A stretch of DNA of 7,160 nt from a candidate division NPL-UPA2 bacterium (GTDB lineage Bacteria; NPL-UPA2; JAGMAN01). Position 1 is the stretch's first letter. Every line of letters begins with the position of its first letter. The translations under genes were made by a program, and so were the position numbers. Below are positions 1 through 6,261 of this stretch, one piece after another. The notes under the pieces were generated by a model. The model did no database searches. It was not told where the DNA came from and worked only from the letters and a program-made list of their open reading frames with translations. The stretch lies in NCBI GenBank assembly GCA_021129695.1, contig JAJOKU010000003.1, positions 1-7,160 of the forward strand. Reading direction: 5' to 3'.

Positions 1-658
1 TGCCTCTCCGTCGGTAGTGAATGTTTATGAACGGGAGATCTGCGGAAGTTGGGATCTAAGACTGCGGGGACATGTTTATCCCAGCCCAGTGCCATAATAT
101 GAAATGATAGGAAGCTCATTCCTCCAGAGAGCCCCACCACAGCATTTTGAGTCCTTATCTTGCCTCATCATTCTGAATTCTACCATTGTGCGGGGACCTT
201 GTCAAGGTTAGCAAGAAGTATGATAAAGCTAAAACTCCATACGAAAGACTCTATGTTCAACAACAAATGGTTGGATTTTAGTCCTGAAGGTGATATGACC
301 CACTTCGGAATCAACAACCAACCCCATCCTCCCAAGGATATTTTGTCATATTCCTTGTAATCCATACCATCTTGTCCTACATCTTCATCTGCATATAATT
401 ATAATGCACTTTCCGAATTTGTCAATGTTTTTGCCTCCATTTTTATAAAGTGCGAATCAACGGATACGACCTGCCCATACCTGTCAAGCCGCGCGAGGTA
501 AATGTTGAATTTTTGACGCCTGCCTCCTAAACAGTTGTACTAATGCGGCAATTGCAGTTTTTTGATAATACTCTTGATCTTGGACGGAATCCTTTTTTCT
601 GCAAAAAATATTTGACAAAGCCAGTGCCCGATGGTGCAACTCCTAATAATGAGGCAGA
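1..658. other. Long stretch with no supportable gene
   Basis: No open frame here has a convincing product. The forward frame at 160-360 (66 codons) and its antisense partner show no motif I recognise. Between about 454 and 663 one forward frame stays open apart from a single TAA, and the reverse strand is open at 399-539 for 46 codons, reading in part NIYLARLDRYGQVVSVDSHF. These look more protein-like than random frames and may be remnants of a decayed gene or mobile element, but I cannot assign a family. A TTGACA at 612-617 has no -10 at a usable distance. Confidence 0.5.
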
Positions 659-829
659 ATGAAGAGTCAAAAAGGCCATATCGCTCTTTACACAAAAAAA
701 CGAAGTTCCTATAATCTTAATTATGCGGCCCTTTGCCCCGAGAAATTCAATAGGATTTCAGGGGAGGTAGATTATTCACCAATAATCCAGGTTAGACTAA
801 AAAGGATGACAGAAGAAAAAAATTATTGA
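659..829 (+). CDS. Possible 56-residue small ORF of unknown function
   Basis: An ATG at 659 opens a 56-codon frame that ends with TGA at 827-829, 24 bp before acsD. A GAGG lies 4 bases upstream of the start, which is a short spacing for a ribosome binding site. The product begins MKSQKGHIALY and ends KRMTEEKNY; it is basic, has no membrane segment and matches no family I know. Against it, the best promoter for acsD (687-715) lies inside the frame. It could be a spurious frame, or the end of a decayed upstream gene. Confidence is low. Confidence 0.2.
   Translation: MKSQKGHIALYTKKRSSYNLNYAALCPEKFNRISGEVDYSPIIQVRLKRMTEEKNY
687..715 (+). promoter_or_regulatory. Putative sigma70-type promoter for acsD-acsB
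   Basis: TTTACA at 687-692 and a perfect TATAAT at 710-715 are separated by 17 bases. Transcription would start near 722 and give a leader of about 130 bases before the acsD start codon. The match is read directly from sequence; its use as the acsD promoter is inferred from position. Confidence 0.5.
736..764 (+). promoter_or_regulatory. Hairpin in the acsD leader
   Basis: CCCC (736-739) pairs with GGGG (761-764), and GAAAT (742-746) pairs with ATTTC (755-759), around an 8-base loop with a small internal loop. It lies just downstream of the predicted transcription start. No T-run follows, so it is not an intrinsic terminator. It may influence leader stability; no known riboswitch was recognised. 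Confidence 0.3.
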
Positions 830-853
830 GGATGAGTCGAGGAGGGTTAAGAG

Positions 854-1825
854 ATGGCGTTTGAAATTCCAAAGATAGACTATTCAGGCAGAATAAAGGG
901 GATAGAAATCGGCAGGGGAGAGAAGGCGGTAACCTTAGGAGGAGAAGACTCATATCCTTTTCATCTCTTTGAAGGGGAGATGCCTCATCCACCCAAGATT
1001 GCTTTTGAGGTCTATGATAGCAAACCCGAGGAATGGCCAGCGACAGTTGTAGAGCTATTTCGGGATGTTATGGAAAGCCCGGCTGACTGGGCTAAGAAAT
1101 GTATAAATGAATTTAATGCCGAGTCTATCTGTCTTCGGCTTGCCAGCACGGATCCCAATGGTTTAAATAAGTCGGCTGATGAAGTAGTGGCAGTAGTTAA
1201 AGGGGTAGCGCAGGCGATTGACGTCCCTTTAATTGTCTGGGGCTGCGAGAGCGACGACAAGGATGCAGAGGTATTGCCCCAGATAGCTGAAGCCTGCCAG
1301 GGGAAAAGACTTATCCTCGGTCCGGCCACAGATAAGAATTACAAGAGAATCGGTGCGGCTGCTATTGGATATGACCACACCGTTGTTGCCTCAACCCCAA
1401 TAGATATCAATCTGGCAAAACAATTGAATATTCTGCTGGGCGATTTGGGGGTGCCAGATGAGAAGATCTTAATGGACCCGAATATTGGTGGATGCAGTCT
1501 TGGTTATGGTATTGAATACGCCTATTCTGTGACGGAAAGAGCAAGGCAGGCGGCTTTAACACAACAGGATGTGAAATTGCAATTTCCAATGATTGCCAAT
1601 TTTGCTACTGATGTATGGAAGAAGAAAGAGGTATCTCTCTCACAGGATGAAGACCCTAAATTGGGGGATCAAGAGAAAAGAGGTATCCTCTTTGAGGCAT
1701 TGACCGGTGTTACTTTACTCCTTGCCGGTTCTGACCTACTTGTCATGAGGCATCCCCAGGCAGTAAAATTGGTCAGGGGGGTGATAAATAGGTTGATCAA
1801 GAAGGAAGGCTTTGGGGATAGATAA
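854..1825 (+). CDS. acsD: Corrinoid iron-sulfur protein small subunit (CODH/ACS delta subunit)
   Basis: AcsD forms a heterodimer with AcsC. Together they hold the corrinoid that takes a methyl group from methyltetrahydrofolate, via the AcsE methyltransferase, and passes it to the A-cluster of acetyl-CoA synthase in the cytoplasm. The 323-residue length fits the family. Recognisable stretches are PFHLFEGE (35-42), the MDPNIGG segment with following GYGIEY (207-222), and MRHPQAV (298-304) after a hydrophobic TIM-barrel strand. These agree with the small subunit rather than with AcsC, which also carries an N-terminal Fe4S4 cysteine motif that is absent here. The start is set by a strong AGGAGG at 840-845, 8 bases upstream. 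It is followed 50 bp later by acsB, as in a CODH/ACS operon; acsC and acsE are not in the window. The reading frame is intact. Confidence 0.95.
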   Translation: MAFEIPKIDYSGRIKGIEIGRGEKAVTLGGEDSYPFHLFEGEMPHPPKIAFEVYDSKPEEWPATVVELFRDVMESPADWAKKCINEFNAESICLRLASTDPNGLNKSADEVVAVVKGVAQAIDVPLIVWGCESDDKDAEVLPQIAEACQGKRLILGPATDKNYKRIGAAAIGYDHTVVASTPIDINLAKQLNILLGDLGVPDEKILMDPNIGGCSLGYGIEYAYSVTERARQAALTQQDVKLQFPMIANFATDVWKKKEVSLSQDEDPKLGDQEKRGILFEALTGVTLLLAGSDLLVMRHPQAVKLVRGVINRLIKKEGFGDR

Positions 1826-1875
1826 AGCACAGGAAAGAGTTCTGTTTGATATGAGTTAACGGAGGGAACTGTAAA

Positions 1876-3161
1876 ATGTCTAAAATAATCTGTTCAGCAG
1901 CAATAAGGGGCGCTCACAAGATTGTATCGAGGGCTGAAGAAAAATATAAACAGGCCCTTGATAAGTACGGCCCTGACCAGGAAATAGGGTTTCCCAACAC
2001 TGCTTATTATCTTCCCATAATATACGGGATGTTAGGAGTAAAAGTAGAAAAACTAAATGATGCAAAATCTGTTTTGGAAAAGGCTCATTCACTCCTGCCA
2101 CCATTCGTTAAGGAGAAACACCATCTCCCATATCTCGGCCCAGCCTTAGATGCCGGCATGGCTACATTTTTTGCTGAAGAGATTATGGAAGCCATAAGGT
2201 ATTTGGAAGAACCAAATTTTTATACAAAGCAGGAGGACCCATTGAACGGGAACATATGGCTCGGTGCGGCTGATGATATCGTGATGAGGAAACGGGGAAT
2301 TGAGTTCGTGGATGGCAGTGCTTCCGGTTTCGCCGCTATTGCTGGTGCCGCTCCGGATAAAGAAACTGCCGCTAATCTTGCCCAGGAACTTCAGCAGAAA
2401 AATCTATATGTCTTCATGTGCGCTGAGGATAAGGGGAAAGGTTCTCCGAGCAGTTGAAGGAGGCAGATGTTCAGATTGGATGGCCGACAAGGCTGGTCTC
2501 CTTTGGGCCGGATATCTCAGCGGCAGTATTTGCAGTAGGTTTCGCCACCCGGGCCGCCCTCTCTTTTGGCGGAATAGAACCAGGTGATTACCGAAAACTT
2601 TTGATTTACAACAAGGATAGAATATTCGCTTTTGTCATGGCTTTAGGTGAGGTTACTGATGAATGGTATGCTAATGCCGCCGGAGCAATAAACTTTGGTT
2701 TCCCAACCATTGCTGATAGCGATATACCCCAGGTCCTTCCAACGGGCATCTGCACTTATGAGCATGTGGTCTCAAATGTTTCTCATAAAGAGATTGTCTC
2801 CAAAGCTATAGAGGTGAGGGGGTTAAAGGTCACGGTATCTGAAATACCTGTTCCTGTCCCCTATGGTCCTGCCTTTGAAGGAGAGAGGGTGCGCAAGGAA
2901 GATCTCTATGCTGAGGCCCGGGGAGAAGTGAATCCGGTATGCGAATGGACAACATCAAAGCCAATGAATGAGGTAGAAGATGGGAAAGTCGAAGTTATTG
3001 GACCTGACCTTGATGATATTCCTGAGGGAAGTCAATTCCCCCTGTCCATTGTGGCTGAAGTTGCCGGCCGGCAGATGCAGGAAGATTTTGAGCCTATTTT
3101 AGAGAGGCAGATCCATTATGTTATAAATTATGGGCTCTTCTCCAAATTTAGTAGTAAATAG
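1876..3161 (+). pseudogene. acsB: Acetyl-CoA synthase beta subunit, frameshifted and lacking the A-cluster domain
   Basis: Bacterial AcsB (about 730 residues) joins CO, a methyl group and CoA at its A-cluster and docks onto CODH. The opening MSKIICSAAIRGAHKI and the following KYGPDQEIGFPNTAYYLPI belong to the N-terminal domain that contacts CODH, which archaeal CdhC lacks. The frame beginning at 1876 runs into a stop at 2457 and homology resumes one frame over. Adding one G to the GGGG at 2433-2436 restores AEDKGERFSEQL and gives a continuous 428-residue product. The second domain follows, with GPAFEGERVRK (331-341), VEVIGPD and MQEDFEPILERQIHY (401-415). Homology then stops at INYG (417-420), and after LFSKFSSK comes TAG. 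The C-terminal domain with the A-cluster cysteines is missing and is not seen downstream in any frame. The ribosome site is GGAGGG at 1861-1866. Catalysis is not expected unless that domain is encoded elsewhere. Confidence 0.85.
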
Positions 3162-3415
3162 AACCTGTATTGCTTATGACCTTAGCCTATCTCAGAGCCA
3201 CCTTCATTAGAAATGAGCTGCTAGATAAACTTAAGTTATTGTTTTGTGAGATGTTAAGAGATTTTAAGCACCGTTCTTAAAATGTTGTTATATTACTAAG
3301 TTATTGTATTTTAAGATGTTAGATATAAGACATTAGCTTTTAGTGAGTAATAACCGTTACAGTTGCGAAAAGCAGCGAAGCTGCTTGAGCAACTCTCTGT
3401 GGATAACTACACTTT
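3162..3415. repeat. AT-rich intergenic stretch with palindromes and a direct repeat
   Basis: No gene is seen. The stretch holds a perfect 10-bp palindrome AACTTAAGTT (3228-3237) and an 8-bp perfect stem ATTTTAAG/CTTAAAAT (3261-3268/3276-3283, 7-base loop). An imperfect direct repeat starts AAGTTATTGT and reaches AGATGTTA at 3233-3256 and again at 3298-3320. The large GC hairpin listed separately (3361-3394) follows. Base composition is clearly more AT-rich than the flanking genes. It begins where ACS homology ends, so it may mark an insertion or deletion junction. Confidence 0.45.
3361..3394. repeat. Strong hairpin upstream of hicB
   Basis: AAGCAGC (3370-3376) pairs with GCTGCTT (3380-3386) around a GAA loop. 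After a small internal loop, AGTTGC (3361-3366) pairs with GCAACT (3389-3394). The foot lies 21 bases before the hicB start. No T-run follows directly, so a terminator role is weak. It could be a REP-like element or a regulatory structure for the toxin-antitoxin pair. Confidence 0.5.
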
Positions 3416-3622
3416 TTGGAGAAGAACCAAATTATCTTAGAACCGAGTGAAGAAGGGGGTTATACGGTTATAGTTCCTGCTCTTCCTGGATGTGTAAGTG
3501 AAGGTAATACACGGGAAGAAGCTCTAAAAAACATCCGTGAGGCGATCGAACTCTATTTAGAACCAGTGGCAGATGACGCTATTTTTGCTCCTAATTCTGA
3601 GCAAGTAGAAATCACAGTATGA
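3416..3622 (+). CDS. hicB: HicB-family antitoxin, short form
   Basis: HicB proteins bind and neutralise the HicA mRNA interferase. This 68-residue protein is a compact HicB domain: an N-terminal strand QIILEPSEEGGYTVIVPALP, then GCVSEGNTREEALKN and the helix IREAIELYLEP. That is the partially degraded RNase H-like fold of the family, without the extra C-terminal DNA-binding domain of long HicB proteins. The start is TTG at 3416; an upstream stop at 3404-3406 and the family's usual N-terminus leave little other choice. No clear ribosome binding site is present, so expression may be weak. Its TGA overlaps the ATG of hicA by 4 bases, so translation of the two was probably coupled. The order here is antitoxin first. 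Confidence 0.8.
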   Translation: MEKNQIILEPSEEGGYTVIVPALPGCVSEGNTREEALKNIREAIELYLEPVADDAIFAPNSEQVEITV

Positions 3623-3846
3623 GTAAGGTTCCAAGTGCAAATTATCCAAAGGTTATCAACGCTCTACGGCGGGATGGATAGATAGTAATCCGTCAAAAAG
3701 GTAGTCATATCAGATTACAAAAACGTCTTCCTAACGAAATGCTTAAAATCATTGTTCCTGCTCACCATCCAATCAAGAGGTCAACTCTCTCGCATATATT
3801 AAAACAAGCACATTTATCTGTAGAAAAATTTATTGAATTATTATAA
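3619..3846 (+). pseudogene. hicA: HicA-family toxin with an in-frame TAG
   Basis: HicA is a small double-stranded-RNA-binding-like mRNA interferase. Reading from the ATG at 3619, the frame gives MSKVPSANYPKVINALRRDG, then TAG (3679-3681, codon 21), then IVIRQKGSHIRLQK and the rest of a HicA domain, ending at TAA 3844-3846. The full length of 75 codons and the GSH motif with the catalytic histidine (codon 30) fit the family. HicA proteins usually carry an aromatic residue where the stop falls, so a TGG to TAG change is the simplest explanation. The truncated 20-residue product cannot be active. The antitoxin frame next to it is intact, which would tolerate loss of the toxin. Confidence 0.75.
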
Positions 3847-3856
3847 AGACTTCTAA

Positions 3857-3916
3857 CAGGTCAATACACCTGACCCTCACCCCGCGCCGCTTTGCTCTGC
3901 GGGGTTCAGGCAGGTG
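3857..3916. repeat. Overlapping inverted repeats between hicA and lpd
   Basis: A long imperfect hairpin pairs CACCTG-CCCT-CCCCGC (3867-3885) with GCGGGG-CAGG-CAGGTG (3899-3916) around a 13-base loop. The left arm can instead pair upstream: CAGGT (3857-3861) with ACCTG (3868-3872), or GGTCA (3859-3863) with TGACC (3871-3875). The structures exclude each other. There is no T-run after the GC stem. It may be a bidirectional structural boundary or an attenuator-like leader for lpd; this is inference. Confidence 0.4.
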
Positions 3917-3958
3917 ATTTCTGTGTAAGAGTAGAAGCCTCGGGAGGTAAATGTCTTC

Positions 3959-4000
3959 ATGATGGCGGTTCCATTGTTTGGGTGGCACTTAAATTTATGA
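3959..4000 (+). CDS. Possible 13-residue leader ORF before lpd
   Basis: Two tandem ATG codons at 3959 and 3962 open a short frame, MMAVPLFGWHLNL, ending with TGA at 3998-4000. A GGGAGG at 3942-3947 lies 11 bases upstream. The stop touches the AGGAG used by lpd (4000-4004), so terminating ribosomes would reach the lpd start. This arrangement permits translational coupling, but a frame this short can arise by chance. Confidence 0.2.
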   Translation: MMAVPLFGWHLNL

Positions 4001-4008
4001 GGAGAAAA

Positions 4009-5397
4009 ATGTCTAAGATAGTCGTTATCGGAGCCGGGCCGGGTGGGTATGTAGCTGCTATCCGGGCGGCACAGCTTGGTAGTGAAGTTATGGTCATCGA
4101 GAAGAGCGAGCTTGGTGGGACCTGCCTCAATGTGGGATGCATACCGACTAAAGCTCTGCTGGCTTCGGCGGAGCTTCTCTCCACCATCAATAATGCTTCT
4201 AAGTTCGGAATAACGGTAGGTGAGGTCTCGCCCAAGCTGCCCGAGATGATGGCTCGCAAGGAAAAGATAGTTGCCGGGCTCCGAAAGGGCATCGAGTATC
4301 TGTTCAAGAGCAGGAAGATTGCCCTTCTTAAAGGAGTGGGGAAGATTTTGGAGCCAGGGAAGGTGGAAGTGGTTAAAGGAGACGGGTCGAAGGACGAGGT
4401 ATCCGCTGACAGGATTATCATTGCTACTGGCTCCGGACCGGCCAGGCCAAAGATATTCCCATTTGACGGGGAGAAAGTGATTACCAGTGATGAAGCTCTC
4501 TCGCTAAAGGAGGTTCCAGAGAGCCTTCTCATCGTGGGGGCAGGAGCTATCGGAGTTGAATTCGCCTGCATATTTGCTTCTCTGGGAACGAAGGTGACCG
4601 TTGTTGAGATGTTAGCTCAGTCCATTCCCACCGAAGACAGCGAGATTGCCCGGGAGCTGGAGAAGTCCCTTAAGCGCAGAGGTATAAAAATTTACACCGG
4701 GACGAAAATTGAAAAAGTTGAAGCGACTGGCTCCGCCGGTACCCCAAAGTTGAAAGTTGAAAGCAGGCTATCCTCGGGGGAGAAAATCGAAGTCGAAAAA
4801 GTATTAGTAGCGGTGGGAAGGAAATTGAACTCTGAGGGTTTGGAGGAGATTGGCCTGAGATTGGATGGGGGAAGGGTTATGGCCAACGAGAAGATGGAGA
4901 CCAACATTCCTAATATATACGCAATTGGCGATGTAGCCGGAGGGCTGCTACTTGCCCATAAAGCTTCGGCCGAGGGTATCGTCGCCGCTGAGAATGCTTC
5001 AGGCCATAATTCGGCTATGGACTACAGGGTTGTCCCTACCTGTATATTCACCTCTCCCGAGGTGGCCAGCGTAGGCCTGACGGAGAAGAAGGCTGAAGAA
5101 GCTGGTCACAAGCTCAAGGTTGGTAAGTTCCCCTTCCGCGCTCTGGGAAAAGCCCACGCTATAGGTGAAGTGGACGGACTTATTAAGATCATAGCTGATG
5201 CCTCATCAGATGAGATTCTCGGAGTGCATATCGTCGGTCCCCATGCTACCGATTTGATCGCTGAGGCAGCCCTGGCCATGAAGACAGAGGTAACAGCAGA
5301 GGAATTAGGCAGCACAATTCACGCTCATCCTACCTTAGCGGAGGGGTTAATGGAGGCAGCCCATGCCGTCCACGCCGTGGCAATTCATTCGCCGTGA
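4009..5397 (+). CDS. lpd: Dihydrolipoamide dehydrogenase (E3)
   Basis: This cytoplasmic FAD flavoenzyme reoxidises protein-bound dihydrolipoamide with NAD+ for 2-oxoacid dehydrogenases or the glycine cleavage system. The 462 residues contain every expected element: FAD-binding GAGPGGYVAA (8-17), redox pair C39/C44 in GGTCLNVGCIPTK, NAD-binding GAGAIGVE (177-184), second FAD motif AIGDVAGG (305-312), and the dimer-interface active site HAHPTLAE with H440 and E445. I start at ATG 4009 because it follows AGGAG (4000-4004) and puts the FAD motif at the usual N-terminal distance. The same frame extends 39 codons upstream to 3892, but that part has no homology and overlaps an inverted repeat. lpd genes occur in known acetogen Wood-Ljungdahl clusters together with gcvH-like genes, so its place after acsB is meaningful. 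No lesion is seen. Confidence 0.95.
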   Translation: MSKIVVIGAGPGGYVAAIRAAQLGSEVMVIEKSELGGTCLNVGCIPTKALLASAELLSTINNASKFGITVGEVSPKLPEMMARKEKIVAGLRKGIEYLFKSRKIALLKGVGKILEPGKVEVVKGDGSKDEVSADRIIIATGSGPARPKIFPFDGEKVITSDEALSLKEVPESLLIVGAGAIGVEFACIFASLGTKVTVVEMLAQSIPTEDSEIARELEKSLKRRGIKIYTGTKIEKVEATGSAGTPKLKVESRLSSGEKIEVEKVLVAVGRKLNSEGLEEIGLRLDGGRVMANEKMETNIPNIYAIGDVAGGLLLAHKASAEGIVAAENASGHNSAMDYRVVPTCIFTSPEVASVGLTEKKAEEAGHKLKVGKFPFRALGKAHAIGEVDGLIKIIADASSDEILGVHIVGPHATDLIAEAALAMKTEVTAEELGSTIHAHPTLAEGLMEAAHAVHAVAIHSP

Positions 5398-5511
5398 ACC
5401 TTATTCTGCTTTCAAGGTTTCCTCATCTATCTCTCCCTCTTAGCCGATAATACCATCGGGAACTTCTTAAATCACCTAAAAAAGAGACTGTTAGTTAGGC
5501 TGTTTTAGGGC
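5398..5511. other. Intergenic spacer with weak inverted repeats
   Basis: A 5-bp stem CCGAT/ATCGG (5444-5448/5455-5459, 6-base loop) and a 7-bp stem CCTAAAA/TTTTAGG (5475-5481/5503-5509, 21-base loop) lie between lpd and the exb promoter. Neither is followed by a T-run, so neither is a convincing terminator. Confidence 0.3.
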
Positions 5512-5540
5512 TTGACACACTATATATTGGATGGTAAAAT
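5512..5540 (+). promoter_or_regulatory. Sigma70-type promoter for exbB-exbD-tonB
   Basis: A perfect TTGACA (5512-5517) is followed after exactly 17 bases by TAAAAT (5535-5540). Transcription would start near 5547, giving a short leader of about 35 bases with a GAAGGTAGGA ribosome-binding region (5564-5573) before the exbB ATG at 5582. No obvious iron (Fur) box was recognised over it. Confidence 0.7.
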
Positions 5541-5581
5541 TATAACAACGCAATATAGTAGTTGAAGGTAGGATTAATCAG

Positions 5582-6261
5582 ATGATTGACTTCTTAGCTA
5601 AGGGTGGGGTGCTCATGGTTCCCATCCTCTTCTGTTCGGTGCTTGCCTTAGGGTTCATTATAGAGAAGCTCAGGTATTTTCGTCAGGCAAGGTCAGATAC
5701 GGAGAGACTGAAACGAGACATCGCTCTTCATCTGAAGCACAGCAGGATAAAGGAGGCCATCTCCGTATGTAAAGGGCACCGGGGCGTCATTCCTCAGATA
5801 TTCCGGGTGGCCTTAGAGAACGAAGCTGAGGCCATGGGAGATCTTAGCGGGAGGAAGAGAATGATGTAGAAAGTACCCGTAAGGCAGTGAGTGAGGAAAT
5901 TCAATTGAACTGCATCCCTCACTTAGAGAAACATTTGAACATCCTGGACAGCCTGGCTCGGGGAGCTCCTCTGTTAGGTCTCCTGGGAACAGTGGTAGGA
6001 ATGATAAAACTATTTGGAGCCATCTCCCAGACCGGGTTAGGAGAGCCGGATGCCCTGGCCCGAGGAATTGGCATTGCCCTCATTACTACCGCGGCTGGAC
6101 TGACGGTAGCTATCCCTACCTTCTTCGCCCACAGCTACTTCACCAGTCAGGTGGACCATTTTGTCTTAGAGATAGAAAAGGGGGTGGCCTGGCTCCTCAG
6201 ACAACTGGAGATGAGGTCGCTTATTGCTAAATCCATAGGGTTTAAGGAGTCTCATGAATGA
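5582..6261 (+). CDS. exbB: MotA/TolQ/ExbB proton channel protein, one frameshift
   Basis: ExbB forms the inner-membrane ring that, with ExbD, uses the proton gradient to energise TonB. The first transmembrane segment is in the opening MIDFLAKGGVLMVPILFCSV and onward (about 8-28), followed by a charged cytoplasmic stretch. The frame hits TAG at 5867-5869, while the rest of the protein is open in the next frame from about 5848. Adding one G to the GGG at 5849-5851 restores SGEEENDVESTRKAVSEEIQ and gives 226 residues, normal for the family. The second half has the signature APLLGLLGTVVGMIKLF (129-145) and the last membrane segment GIGIALITTAAGLTVAIP (162-179). It overlaps exbD by ATGA. Without correction, two separate fragments of 95 and up to 124 residues would be made. 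TolQ is an alternative name, but tonB downstream favours ExbB. Confidence 0.85.

Noticed and set aside
160..360. 66-codon forward frame and the antisense frame at 180-365
   Set aside because: Neither shows a ribosome site, motif or family resemblance; kept only as part of the uncharacterised stretch.
612..650. Promoter from TTGACA at 612
   Set aside because: The nearest TAATAAT is about 26 bases away, too far for a sigma70 promoter; the pair at 687-715 is better.
1012..1329. 105-codon antisense frame in acsD
   Set aside because: Shadow of a clearly conserved gene on the other strand.
2431..2440. Programmed -1 frameshift in acsB
   Set aside because: The P-site GGG could slip, but the A-site codon would mis-pair, and two other genes here have frameshifts at sites that are not slippery, so a base under-call or mutation is simpler.
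3679..3681. TAG read as pyrrolysine or recoded in hicA
   Set aside because: Only one in-frame TAG is seen, in a gene family not known for pyrrolysine; acsB also seems to use TAG as its stop.
3892..4008. 39-residue N-terminal extension of lpd from 3892
   Set aside because: It overlaps the inverted repeat, lacks any flavoenzyme homology, and the ATG at 4009 has a ribosome site and places the FAD motif correctly.
3957..4571. 204-codon antisense frame within lpd
   Set aside because: It mirrors the codon pattern of lpd, has no recognisable domain or independent ribosome site, and lies wholly opposite an intact conserved gene.
5444..5509. Intrinsic terminator after lpd
   Set aside because: The stems are short or have long loops and no T-run follows.
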